In this document: positions 44,518-52,781 of the stretch, in pieces
Numbering within the stretch: the stretch's first letter is position 1
Layout of the letters: each line of letters begins with the position of its first letter
Assembly (NCBI RefSeq): GCF_011326755.1
Contig: NZ_JAAOIE010000008.1
Coordinates: 1-64,000 of the forward strand
Length of the DNA: 64,000 bases
Origin: Cochlodiniinecator piscidefendens
GTDB taxonomy: Bacteria > Pseudomonadota > Alphaproteobacteria > Rhodobacterales > Rhodobacteraceae
Direction of reading: 5' to 3'
The notes under the pieces: model-generated
Database searches by the model: none
What the model saw: the letters and a program-made list of their open reading frames with translations, nothing else
Told to the model about the DNA's origin: nothing
Program-made: the position numbers and the translations under genes

Positions 44518-45621
44518 ATGGGTGAAATTGGCATAGGGATTCTTGGCGGTGGGTACATGGGCAAAGCGCATGCTGTTGCCATGTCTGCTGTTGGGGCCGT
44601 TTTCAATACCGCGCTGCGTCCGCGCCTTGAAATGGTGTGTGCCAGCAGCGATCAATCCGCCGAGCAATACCGCACTGCCTTTGGCTTTGCACGCGCAACA
44701 TCCGATTGGCGCGTCTTGGTCAACGACCCCAAGGTTGACGCCATCGTCATAGCGACCCCGCAAGAAATGCACCGCGACATCGTAGAGGCCGCAATGGCCC
44801 TGAAAAAACCTGTGTTGTGCGAAAAACCGATGGGCGCATCCCTGGATGATAGCCGCGCCATCGCTGATGCGGCCGCCCGTAATGGCACCGTAAACATGGT
44901 TGCCTTTAACTACATCCGCACCCCCGCGTCCCAATATGCACGCCAGCTGATTGCAGACGGTGAAATCGGCGATGTCACATGGTTTCGTGGTGAACATACC
45001 GAAGATTTCTACGCCGACCCATCCGCCCCCGCAACTTGGCGCACCACTGGCGAAGCGAACGGCACCATGGGCGATCTAGCGCCTCATATGGTCAACGCGG
45101 CACTTGCCCTGATCGGACCCATCAAATCAGTGATCGCCGAGGTTGAAACCGTGCACACCACCCGGCCCGGCGGGGACGTAACCAACGACGACCAAGGTCA
45201 ATTGATGTGCCGATTTGAAAACGGTGTGATGGGGCAGATGTTCTTTAGTCGGATCGCAACTGGTCGCAAAATGGGATACGCCTATGAGGTCACCGGAACC
45301 AAGGGCGCCATCCGTTTTGATCAAGAGGACCAAAACGCCATATGGCTTTACCGCATGGACGGCCCAGAAGCCGAACGCGGGTTTCGTAAGATCCTGACAG
45401 GCCCCGCGCATCCGGATTACCTGCCGTTTTGCCAAGGCCCCGGTCACGGCACAGGGTACCAAGACCAGATCATTATCGAAGCGCGCGATTTTTTGCACGC
45501 CATTCACACCAACACTTCGGTGTGGCCAACCTTCAACGATGGGGTTGCCGCAAACCAAGTCATAGCCGCTGCAGTGGAATCGTCGCGTACGAAATCATGG
45601 CAGACCGTACAAACATTCTGA
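44518..45621 (+). CDS. Gfo/Idh/MocA oxidoreductase, inositol-island paralogue
   Basis: This 367-residue NAD(P)-dependent dehydrogenase has the Rossmann loop IGILGGGYMGKAHA (~5-18), CEKPMGAS with the catalytic Lys near 101, and a family C-terminal domain including MGDLAPHMVN near 185, whose Asp/His pair sits in the usual active-site position. It probably oxidises or reduces another inositol isomer (scyllo- or chiro-inositol) so that it can enter the iol pathway. This is inferred from context. The start at 44518 has AAAGGA about seven bases upstream; the longer frame from 44488 overlaps the palindrome and is rejected. It starts the plus-strand set that continues with iolE. Confidence 0.83.
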   Translation: MGEIGIGILGGGYMGKAHAVAMSAVGAVFNTALRPRLEMVCASSDQSAEQYRTAFGFARATSDWRVLVNDPKVDAIVIATPQEMHRDIVEAAMALKKPVLCEKPMGASLDDSRAIADAAARNGTVNMVAFNYIRTPASQYARQLIADGEIGDVTWFRGEHTEDFYADPSAPATWRTTGEANGTMGDLAPHMVNAALALIGPIKSVIAEVETVHTTRPGGDVTNDDQGQLMCRFENGVMGQMFFSRIATGRKMGYAYEVTGTKGAIRFDQEDQNAIWLYRMDGPEAERGFRKILTGPAHPDYLPFCQGPGHGTGYQDQIIIEARDFLHAIHTNTSVWPTFNDGVAANQVIAAAVESSRTKSWQTVQTF

Positions 45622-45642
45622 CCATTTGAAAGGCCTCACAGA

Positions 45643-46536
45643 ATGACAATCAGAATTGGCAATGCCCCCTGTTCATGGGGTGTAGAATTTGCAAATGACC
45701 CGCGCAATCCAGCGTGGCAAACCGTGCTTAAGGAAAACGCCGAGGCAGGCTACAAAGGCATCGAGCTTGGCCCTGTTGGTTTTATGCCAGAGGACCCCGC
45801 GTTGCTTGCGGATGGGCTGGCGGAACACGATCTAGAACTGATCGGCGGCGTTGTTTTTCGCGCATTTCACGACCCAAACCAATGGGACGACGTAATGGAT
45901 GGCGCCGTACGCACTTGCAAAGCGTTGACCGCACATGGTGCCAAACATCTTGTGTTGATCGACAGCATTTCAGAACGCCGCGCCCCCACTGCCGGACGTG
46001 CCGCTGACGCCGAACAAATGGACAAAGCAGAATGGACTGCATTCCGTGATCGCATTGCGACCGTGGCAAAGCTCGGCGCCGAAGAATACGGCCTGACCGT
46101 TGGCATTCACGCCCACGCCGCCGGGTTCATGGATTTTGAACCAGAGCTTGAACGCCTGTTGAACGAGGTCGACGAGAGCATTCTCAAAATCTGTTTTGAC
46201 ACAGGCCACCATTCCTATGCAGGATTTGATCCAGTTGCGTTCATGAAAAAGCATATTGATCGCATTTCCTATATGCATTTCAAAGATGTAGACCCCAAAA
46301 TCAAAACTGACGTCATTGCAAAATCCACTGGGTTTTATGATGCTTGTGGTCAAGGTATTTTCTGCAACCTTGGTGACGGTGATGTTGATTTCCCTGCTGT
46401 GCGTCAGGTTCTAGTTGATGCAGGTTTTGAAGGTTGGTGCACCGTGGAACAAGATTGCGACCCAACCCTTGACCCTGATCCGGTTGGCGATGCACGTCTC
46501 AACCGCGAATACCTAGAATCCATCGGCTTCAACTAA
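45643..46536 (+). CDS. iolE: Inosose dehydratase, IolE-like
   Basis: This 297-residue TIM-barrel protein of the xylose-isomerase-like superfamily begins IRIGNAPCSWGVEFANDP. Metal-site segments are GYKGIELGPVGFMPE (~32), VGIHAHAAGFM (~150) and CFDTGHHSYAG (~185). It would dehydrate scyllo-inosose to the diketo intermediate used by IolD. The iol operon on the other strand lacks an iolE, so this gene fills the gap in the pathway, which strengthens the call. GAAAGG lies ~10 bases before the ATG. A sugar isomerase role cannot be ruled out by sequence only. Confidence 0.82.
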   Translation: MTIRIGNAPCSWGVEFANDPRNPAWQTVLKENAEAGYKGIELGPVGFMPEDPALLADGLAEHDLELIGGVVFRAFHDPNQWDDVMDGAVRTCKALTAHGAKHLVLIDSISERRAPTAGRAADAEQMDKAEWTAFRDRIATVAKLGAEEYGLTVGIHAHAAGFMDFEPELERLLNEVDESILKICFDTGHHSYAGFDPVAFMKKHIDRISYMHFKDVDPKIKTDVIAKSTGFYDACGQGIFCNLGDGDVDFPAVRQVLVDAGFEGWCTVEQDCDPTLDPDPVGDARLNREYLESIGFN

Positions 46537-46546
46537 GGATTATACC

Positions 46547-47704
46547 ATGGTTAAACTAAATTGGGGCATGATCGGCGGCGGCGAAGGCAGTCAAATCGGC
46601 CCGGCACACCGGCTTGGGTCTGGGCTTGATGGCGCGTTTTCTTTTGTCGCGGGTGCGCTGGATCACCGCCCAGAAGAAGGCCGCGCATATGGCCAGCGCT
46701 TGGGTCTTGCTGCGGATCGTTCTTACGGCGACTGGCGTGAAATGCTTGAGGGCGAAAAAAACCGTGATGATCGCGTCGATCTGGTCACCGTTGCAACGCC
46801 CAACGCAACCCACTTTGAGATCACCAAATCTTTCCTTGAAAACGGTTTTAATGTCTTGTGCGAAAAGCCCATGACAATGACCGTTGAGGAAGGCGAAGAG
46901 ATCGTCAAAATCGCCAAGGCAACAGGTAAAATCTGCGCAGTGAACTACGGGTATTCCGGGTATTCATTGGTGCGTCACATGCGGGCGATGGTCGCGCGCG
47001 GCGACCTTGGTAAAATCCGCTTGGTCAAAGCAGAATTCGCGCATGGCCACCACGCTGATGCTGCGGATGCGGACAATCCGCGGGTGCGTTGGCGCTATGA
47101 TCCGGCACAGGCTGGTGTTTCTGCCCAGTTTGCAGATTGCGGTATTCACGCGCTGCACATGGCTAGCTTTGTAACGGGTCAAGAGGTTGAGCGCCTGTCA
47201 GCAGACACTGTGTCTTGCATTGAAAGCCGCGTGTTGGAAGACGACGCAATGGTCAATTTCCGCATGGATGGCGGCACAGTTGGCCGTCTTTGGACCTCCT
47301 CAGTTGCGATTGGTCGCCAGCACGGTTTGACCCTGCAGGTTTTTGGTGAAACGGGTGGTTTGCGTTGGTCACAGGAACAGCCAAACCAACTTTATTACAT
47401 GCCGCTGAATGAACGTCTGCAAGTGATTGAACGAGGCGAAGCGAACCTGTCACCTGAGGCAGATCGCACAACACGCGTCACCATCGGTCACGCCGAAGGC
47501 ATGCCATTGGCGTTCGCGAATATCTACTCTGATCTGGACGAAGCTATTCGCGCCCAAAAAGAAGGCCGCGCAATTGATCCTGCCGCAGATTTATATCCGC
47601 GCGCTGAAGATGGGCTTCGGTCTATGGCTGCTGTTTTTGCGGTTGCTGATTCTGGAAAAGACAACGGAACATGGGTTGATGCCCGCCCGCCAATGTTTCG
47701 CTAA
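46547..47704 (+). CDS. Gfo/Idh/MocA oxidoreductase, second inositol-island paralogue
   Basis: This 385-residue dehydrogenase has WGMIGGGEGSQIGPAHR at the N-terminus, an insertion-rich first domain and CEKPMTMT near residue 105 with the catalytic Lys; ADCGIHALHM (~205) carries the Asp/His pair. The GEGSQIG form of the cofactor loop differs from iolG, so it is a distinct subfamily. It may act on scyllo-inositol or a keto-inositol; this is from context. It starts ten bases after iolE in the same direction and stops six bases before the convergent LacI gene. Confidence 0.82.
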   Translation: MVKLNWGMIGGGEGSQIGPAHRLGSGLDGAFSFVAGALDHRPEEGRAYGQRLGLAADRSYGDWREMLEGEKNRDDRVDLVTVATPNATHFEITKSFLENGFNVLCEKPMTMTVEEGEEIVKIAKATGKICAVNYGYSGYSLVRHMRAMVARGDLGKIRLVKAEFAHGHHADAADADNPRVRWRYDPAQAGVSAQFADCGIHALHMASFVTGQEVERLSADTVSCIESRVLEDDAMVNFRMDGGTVGRLWTSSVAIGRQHGLTLQVFGETGGLRWSQEQPNQLYYMPLNERLQVIERGEANLSPEADRTTRVTIGHAEGMPLAFANIYSDLDEAIRAQKEGRAIDPAADLYPRAEDGLRSMAAVFAVADSGKDNGTWVDARPPMFR

Positions 47705-47710
47705 TCGGTC

Positions 47711-48718
47711 TTAAATATCTGACGGGGGGCGTAATGTCCCCCGTTCAACCAGTCGACTCGGTAGCAACCGCGCCTCTGGATATTGCTCCCCCTCTCGTTC
47801 GAGAAGTGAGGCCATCAATTCAATCGATGACGCAACAATTTGGGCTACGGGCTGACGAATCGTAGTCAGGTTAATATTTTCCCAACCCGCCATTTCAATA
47901 TCGTTCAATCCCAGTATTCCAATATCATCCGGTACAGATAACCCGTGCGCCTCGATTGCGGACAGCGCGCCGATCGACACGACGTCATCCGCACCAAAAT
48001 AAGCCTCGGCTTTATCCCCCTCGAGTAGACGCATCATTTCCTTACGGCCAGCTGCAAATGAATAAGCCTCAGCAAAACTATAGGAAAAGTCTATTTCTGG
48101 ATGCTCGGACATCACCTTTGAGAACCCGAGATAACGATCATAGGTTGAAATCGCTTCTTTAGGGCCACCCATAAACCCGATGGTTTCATATCCTCGATCA
48201 ATCAAAATATTCGCGGCATATTCGCCCGCAGCGCGGTTATCAATGCCGACAATATTGACCTCAGGGCTGCTGTAATATCTGGAAAACGTATAGACGATTG
48301 GAATTTTAACATTTTGAAAAGCATCAACAAAATCCCGACCAACGGTGGATGATGCAACAATAACACCGTCAACAGAATACTGCCGCAACATCTGGGCCGT
48401 TTCCACCGGGTCATGTTGGCCCGAGATATTTACCAAAAGTGGGCGCAGACCTTGTTCCTGTAAACCAGATGTAAACAGGTCAAACACATGTAGAAAAAAC
48501 GGATTGGTAAAGTTGTCTGACACCAGTCCGATCAACTTGGTCCGCCGAGTCGTCAGGCTTCGCGCTAGGAAATTTGGCTGATACCCCAATTCTTCAGCCG
48601 CTTTTTCGACCCGGGTACGCATCTTTGTCGACACCGACGCCCCGGGTGTGAAGGTACGTGACACTGCTGAGGTAGAAACCCCCGCCTTCAACGCGACATC
48701 CTTCAGTGTAGCCGACAT
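47711..48718 (-). CDS. LacI-family transcriptional regulator of the inositol island
   Basis: The 335-residue regulator has an N-terminal helix-turn-helix (TLKDVALKAGVSTSAVSRTF, residues 4-23), a hinge helix (LGYQPNFLARSL) and a periplasmic-binding-protein-like sensor domain starting IGLVSDNFTNPFF (~63). It probably represses the flanking genes until an inositol-derived ligand binds. Two palindromes with the TTGCAACCGGTTGCAA core, at 44477 and 48815, lie in the two divergent promoter regions next to it, the second just upstream of its own gene; this also suggests autoregulation. It differs from the RpiR-type IolR of rhizobia. Confidence 0.88.
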   Translation of the reverse strand: MSATLKDVALKAGVSTSAVSRTFTPGASVSTKMRTRVEKAAEELGYQPNFLARSLTTRRTKLIGLVSDNFTNPFFLHVFDLFTSGLQEQGLRPLLVNISGQHDPVETAQMLRQYSVDGVIVASSTVGRDFVDAFQNVKIPIVYTFSRYYSSPEVNIVGIDNRAAGEYAANILIDRGYETIGFMGGPKEAISTYDRYLGFSKVMSEHPEIDFSYSFAEAYSFAAGRKEMMRLLEGDKAEAYFGADDVVSIGALSAIEAHGLSVPDDIGILGLNDIEMAGWENINLTTIRQPVAQIVASSIELMASLLEREGEQYPEARLLPSRLVERGTLRPPSDI

Positions 48719-48814
48719 ATGGATACTTGCTCCGGTGTAAACTGCCTAATTTTTGTAGCCAGTAGGTGTGTAATGGGTTTCGCCTTCAATAGCAGCATGG
48801 AATTTTAAAACCTT

Positions 48815-48834
48815 TTTTGCAACCGGTTGCAAAA
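48815..48834. promoter_or_regulatory. LacI-type operator, perfect 20-base palindrome
   Basis: TTTTGCAACCGGTTGCAAAA is a perfect palindrome sharing its central 18 bases with the site at 44477. It sits in the 201-base gap between the lacI-family gene (minus) and the binding-protein gene at 48920 (plus), so it can control both. Two copies of an 18-base palindrome in two divergent promoters is strong evidence for a shared regulator. Confidence 0.82.
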
Positions 48835-48919
48835 TAATTTGATTCGTGCTTTGCTACGTTGGAATGGCGATTGCGCCTCATTCACACAGAACGCAAAAAT
48901 GACTTTTTGGGAGGAAACC

Positions 48920-49870
48920 ATGACTGCACTCATTAAAAAAATTGCCATTGCGGCAACCGTTGCATCGCTACCGGCGTTGGCAGCGACAACAGCACTTGCC
49001 GAAGGCGAACGCTATATCCTCGTAAGCCATGCCCCAGACAGCGACAGCTGGTGGAACACCATCAAAAATGGCATCGCGCTCGCGGGCGAGCAAATGGATG
49101 TCGAAGTTGAATATCGCAACCCGCCGACCGGCGACCTTGCAGATATGGCACGCATTATTGAACAGGCAGCTGCTTCCGGCCCAAACGGCATCATCACGAC
49201 TCTTTCTGATTACGACGTACTTTCTGGTCCGATCCGCGCCGCAGTCGACAGCGGTGTAGACGTCATCATCATGAACTCAGGCACACCAGAACAAGCGCGC
49301 GAAGTTGGTGCTTTGATGTATGTTGGCCAGCCCGAGTATGATGCAGGCCACGCAGCAGGTTTGCGTGCGGCAGGTGAAGGCGTTCAATCCTTCCTTTGCG
49401 TGAACCACTACATCAGCTCTCCTTCTTCAACAGAGCGTTGCCAAGGCTTTGCCGACGGCCTCGGCGTTGAATTGGGCAATCAGATGATCGACAGCGGCCA
49501 AGACCCTGCAGAGATCAAAAACCGTGTTCTCGCCTATCTTAACACCAACCCAGAAACAGATGCGATTCTGACGCTTGGTCCAACAAGTGCTGACCCGACC
49601 CTGCTTGCGCTCGAAGAAAATGGCCTAGCTGGTGAAATCTATTTTGGCACCTTTGACCTCGGCGACAACATCGTTGAAGGCATCAAAGATGGCATCATCA
49701 ACTGGGGCATCGACCAACAGCCATTCCTGCAGGCCTATCTGCCGGTTGTCGTTATGACCAACTACCACCGTTATGGCGTTTTGCCGGGTAACAACATCAA
49801 CTCTGGTCCTGGCTTCATCACCGCCGATGGTCTGACTTTGGTTGAAGAATACGCTGGCGAATATCGCTAA
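48920..49870 (+). CDS. ABC transporter sugar-binding protein, inositol-type
   Basis: This 316-residue periplasmic protein has a signal peptide (MTALIKK core, cleavage after TTALA, ~residue 26). The mature part is a type I periplasmic-binding fold of the ribose/inositol (CUT2) class: ERYILVSHAPDSDSWW, EYRNPPTGDLADMARIIEQA, then GIITTLSDYD and IIMNSGTPEQ. It delivers the substrate to the permease at 49945. Placement in an inositol regulon, with the LacI operator upstream, suggests myo-inositol, as for IbpA of Caulobacter. GGGAGGAAACC before the ATG is a strong SD; a longer frame from 48827 overlaps the operator region and is rejected. A strong terminator follows. Confidence 0.85.
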   Translation: MTALIKKIAIAATVASLPALAATTALAEGERYILVSHAPDSDSWWNTIKNGIALAGEQMDVEVEYRNPPTGDLADMARIIEQAAASGPNGIITTLSDYDVLSGPIRAAVDSGVDVIIMNSGTPEQAREVGALMYVGQPEYDAGHAAGLRAAGEGVQSFLCVNHYISSPSSTERCQGFADGLGVELGNQMIDSGQDPAEIKNRVLAYLNTNPETDAILTLGPTSADPTLLALEENGLAGEIYFGTFDLGDNIVEGIKDGIINWGIDQQPFLQAYLPVVVMTNYHRYGVLPGNNINSGPGFITADGLTLVEEYAGEYR

Positions 49871-49882
49871 ATTGTAATCCTG

Positions 49883-49917
49883 AAAATGGCGACAGCGCGT
49901 GTTGTCGCCATTTTTTT
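49883..49917 (+). terminator. Strong intercistronic terminator after the binding-protein gene
   Basis: AAAATGGCGACA pairs perfectly with TGTCGCCATTTT across an 8-base loop and is followed by a T7 run. It lies between the binding-protein gene and its permease gene in the same direction. Partial read-through here would make the binding protein more abundant than the membrane parts, as in other ABC operons. Confidence 0.85.
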
Positions 49918-49944
49918 ATCCAACACCACGTTTTGGGGGCAACC

Positions 49945-51063
49945 ATGTCTGAGGCCAACACCGCCTTAAGTGATGAACGGATCAAAAATACCTCGCGACT
50001 GCGAACGGCCCTTATCCGGCCTGAGCTCGGCGGTATTTGCGGCACGATCATCGTATTTGCGCTATTTCTAATTTTTGCTGGCGACAGCGGCATGTTCAAC
50101 AGCCAAGGCGTGATGAACTGGTCGATCGTATCTGCACAGTTCATGATCATCGCCGTTGGCGCTTGCATGTTGATGATTGCAGGCGAATTTGACCTGTCGG
50201 TCGGTTCAATGATCGGCTTTGCCGGCATGATGATTGCGATCTTCACGGTGACCCTCGAGTGGCCTGTGTGGCAGGCAATTCTGGTTACGTTTGCTCTTTG
50301 CATCGCAATTGGTGCCTTAAGCGGTTACATTGTCGTACGCACAGGATTGCCCAGCTTTATTGTTACCTTGGCCTTTTTGTTCATTCTTCGTGGGTTTACG
50401 ATCTATCTTCCTCAATTGATCGAACGCCGCACTATTATTGGTGGCATTGACGACGCAGCCGAGGGTGATTGGCTCGCTGGTTTGTTTGGCGGCAAGATTT
50501 TCGGCGGGTTGTTTCAATGGCTTGGCGACAATGGCATTATCGCGACCTTCGAACGCGGCACACGTGCCGGAGACCCCGTCGTTGACGGCATCCCTATGTT
50601 GATCGTTTGGGCGATCGGCTTGGTTATCGTTGGGCACTTTATTCTGGTGCGGACGCGATTTGGGAACTGGATTTTCGCTGCTGGTGGCGATGCCCAAGCC
50701 GCACGTTACACTGGTGTTCCTGTAAACCGTGTTAAAATCCTGATGTTTATGTTCACCGCATTCTGCGCAACCGTTTTCGCAACATGCCAGGTCATGGAAT
50801 TTGGCTCAGCTGGGGCAGATCGAGGTTTACTAAAAGAATTCGAAGCCATCATCGCCGTTGTTATTGGCGGGGCCCTTCTCACCGGTGGGTATGGATCCGT
50901 CATTGGCGCGGCACTTGGTGCGCTGATTTTCGGAGTTGTCCAACAAGGCCTGTTCTTTGCCGGCGTTGAAAGTTCATTGTTCCGCGTCTTCTTAGGATTG
51001 ATCCTGCTGTTTGCTGTGATCCTAAACACCTACATCCGCCGCCTGATCACAGGGGAGAGATAA
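49945..51063 (+). CDS. ABC transporter permease, ribose/inositol type
   Basis: This 372-residue inner-membrane permease of the CUT2 class has about 9-10 hydrophobic helices. Typical segments are GEFDLSVGSMIGFAGM (~88) and the late GGALLTGGYGSVIGAALGALIFG (~310), the cytoplasmic coupling region. A central hydrophilic insertion (~165-205) is somewhat longer than usual. The ATG at 49945 has GGGGG upstream; an in-frame TTG at 49933 is weaker. It works with the binding protein upstream and the ATPase one base downstream. Confidence 0.87.
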   Translation: MSEANTALSDERIKNTSRLRTALIRPELGGICGTIIVFALFLIFAGDSGMFNSQGVMNWSIVSAQFMIIAVGACMLMIAGEFDLSVGSMIGFAGMMIAIFTVTLEWPVWQAILVTFALCIAIGALSGYIVVRTGLPSFIVTLAFLFILRGFTIYLPQLIERRTIIGGIDDAAEGDWLAGLFGGKIFGGLFQWLGDNGIIATFERGTRAGDPVVDGIPMLIVWAIGLVIVGHFILVRTRFGNWIFAAGGDAQAARYTGVPVNRVKILMFMFTAFCATVFATCQVMEFGSAGADRGLLKEFEAIIAVVIGGALLTGGYGSVIGAALGALIFGVVQQGLFFAGVESSLFRVFLGLILLFAVILNTYIRRLITGER

Positions 51064-51064
51064 G

Positions 51065-51853
51065 ATGTCTGAGACACAAAAACCAATTATTCAAATGTCC
51101 AACATCGAAAAACATTTCGGTTCTGTAATTGCGCTTGCGGGTGTGTCGGTGGATATTTATCCTGGCGAATGCCATTGCCTGTTGGGCGACAACGGTGCTG
51201 GAAAATCTACCTTCATTAAAACAATGTCTGGGGTTCATAAGCCCACCAAAGGCGAAATCCTGTTTGATGAAGAGCCTATGCATTTTGCCGACCCACGCGA
51301 TTCAATCGCTGCCGGAATTGCAACGGTGTATCAAGATTTGGCCATGATCCCGCTTATGTCCGTCAGCCGTAACTTTTTTATGGGCAACGAACCTATTCGC
51401 AAAGTGGGACCCATCAGCGTCTTTGACCATGATCACGCCAATAAGGTGACCATGGATGAAATGGGCAAGATGGGTATCAACCTTCGAGGCCCTGATCAGG
51501 CCGTTGGCACGTTGTCAGGTGGTGAACGCCAAACTGTTGCGATTGCGCGTGCTGTTCATTTCGGGGCGAAAGTCCTGATCTTGGACGAACCCACCTCAGC
51601 GCTTGGCGTCCGTCAGACCGCTAATGTGTTGGCAACCATTGATAAGGTTCGCAAACAAGGTATCGCGGTTGTATTCATCACCCACAACGTGCGCCACGCG
51701 CTTGCTGTTGGGGACCGGTTTACCGTTCTCAATCGCGGGAAAACGCTTGGTACGGCAACCCGCGGAAATGTCACGCAAGAAGAACTGCAAGATATGATGG
51801 CTGGTGGTCAAGAATTGGCATCACTGGAAGGTTCACTTGGCGGGACAGTCTAA
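51065..51853 (+). CDS. ABC transporter ATP-binding protein, single-domain sugar type
   Basis: This 262-residue ATPase powers the importer. Walker A is GDNGAGKST (~42), the signature is LSGGERQTVAIARA (~148) and Walker B is VLILDEPTSAL (~170). CUT2 sugar importers often have a tandem ATPase of ~500 residues; this one is a single domain, as also occurs in some alphaproteobacterial systems (FrcA-like), so it is expected to act as a homodimer. It starts immediately after the permease stop with GGGGAG as SD, and is followed by a strong hairpin terminator at 51873. Confidence 0.88.
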   Translation: MSETQKPIIQMSNIEKHFGSVIALAGVSVDIYPGECHCLLGDNGAGKSTFIKTMSGVHKPTKGEILFDEEPMHFADPRDSIAAGIATVYQDLAMIPLMSVSRNFFMGNEPIRKVGPISVFDHDHANKVTMDEMGKMGINLRGPDQAVGTLSGGERQTVAIARAVHFGAKVLILDEPTSALGVRQTANVLATIDKVRKQGIAVVFITHNVRHALAVGDRFTVLNRGKTLGTATRGNVTQEELQDMMAGGQELASLEGSLGGTV

Positions 51854-51872
51854 AGTACCTCCCCCAACTCAT

Positions 51873-51902
51873 GGGCAGCGGTTTATGCGCTGCCCCTTTT
51901 TA
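51873..51902 (+). terminator. Terminator after the inositol importer operon
   Basis: GGGCAGCG (51873-51880) pairs perfectly with CGCTGCCC (51888-51895) across a 7-base loop and is followed by CTTTTTAT. It ends the plus-strand importer transcript, and its T-run overlaps the stop codon of the convergent kinase gene. Confidence 0.88.
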
Positions 51903-52781
51903 TGGGCACCTTACAGTGCCTAACCACCCCGTTCCACCAACAACAGAAACGGCCGACGTCCCACAATCATTGGCACATTCTAACGCGGTTTCTAATGGTT
52001 CATCCGACAGCCATTTATGCAAAAAACCGCCATTGAACGCATCGCCTGCGCCAGTGGTATCAACGACCTGTGTTGGCTTTGCATTCGCATACAGTTCGTT
52101 GCCATCCCAGATTGCCGTTGCTCCCAATTTTCCCTGTTTCACAACTGTCAGTAATTCTGGTTTCAAATTGATACCAGATTGTAGTAGCCGCATGTGTTCT
52201 TCTTCATTTGGTAAAAACACATCGACCGCGTTGATCAATTCTGACGCCATGTCGGGCAGCGCATCTTCCCATGAACAATCCAGAGAAATCGTCAGGCCCA
52301 ATGTTCGGGCAAGAGAAATCAACTCCGGATGTTCAACTAAGGTGCGTAACTCACCTATATGCAAATGAGAAATCCCAGAATTGTTCAAGGATTCATACGT
52401 TACATTTCCCAATGCGGGTCCGTCAGCACGGGTTAAGAATGCCCGATCTGCGCCATTGGTAATGGCCACCGTGATCTGTGGGTCACTTCCAGAATCCGCT
52501 GGAACACATCGCGTTGTATCAAGCCCCGACATTGACAATTGCGCCGACAACACATGATCGAAAGGCGCCGCCGGAAGCGTTGATGCAAGCGCAGCGGGTC
52601 GACCGAGTGCGCGAATGGTCGCCCCCGTAATATACGCCCCGCCACCTGCATGGATTTGCAAACCATCAGAAAACACTTCCGTTCCCATGGTTGGTAATCT
52701 CGGAACACCGGTAAACACCAAATCACAGTACAACCGCCCAACAGACAGAACGCCACCCATTTTGTTTAGCGCGTCCATCAT
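51900..52781 (-). CDS. PfkB-family carbohydrate kinase
   Basis: The 293-residue ribokinase-fold kinase has VLSVGRLYCDLVF at the N-terminus, HAGGGAYITGATIRALG (~48-64) for sugar binding, and VVDTTGAGDAFNGGFL (~240) with the catalytic Asp. It phosphorylates a sugar or sugar derivative. It is the last gene of the minus-strand ABC/lyase operon and overlaps the ATPase gene as ATGA, so its substrate is most likely the product of that pathway. Fructosamine- and deoxyketose-type kinases belong to this family, but the exact substrate is unknown. Confidence 0.8.
   Translation of the reverse strand: MMDALNKMGGVLSVGRLYCDLVFTGVPRLPTMGTEVFSDGLQIHAGGGAYITGATIRALGRPAALASTLPAAPFDHVLSAQLSMSGLDTTRCVPADSGSDPQITVAITNGADRAFLTRADGPALGNVTYESLNNSGISHLHIGELRTLVEHPELISLARTLGLTISLDCSWEDALPDMASELINAVDVFLPNEEEHMRLLQSGINLKPELLTVVKQGKLGATAIWDGNELYANAKPTQVVDTTGAGDAFNGGFLHKWLSDEPLETALECANDCGTSAVSVVGGTGWLGTVRCP

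Noticed and set aside
44368-44997. Minus-strand open frame of 209 codons across the iol divergent promoter
   Set aside because: It covers the operator and the start of the 44518 dehydrogenase in antisense, with Cys/His-rich low-quality protein; a shadow.
47722-47744. Hairpin ACGGGGG/CCCCCGT near the convergent dehydrogenase and LacI ends
   Set aside because: A GC-rich stem within the LacI coding end with no T-run; possibly chance.
49818-50303. Minus-strand open frame of 161 codons over the permease start
   Set aside because: It crosses the strong terminator hairpin and is antisense to the permease.
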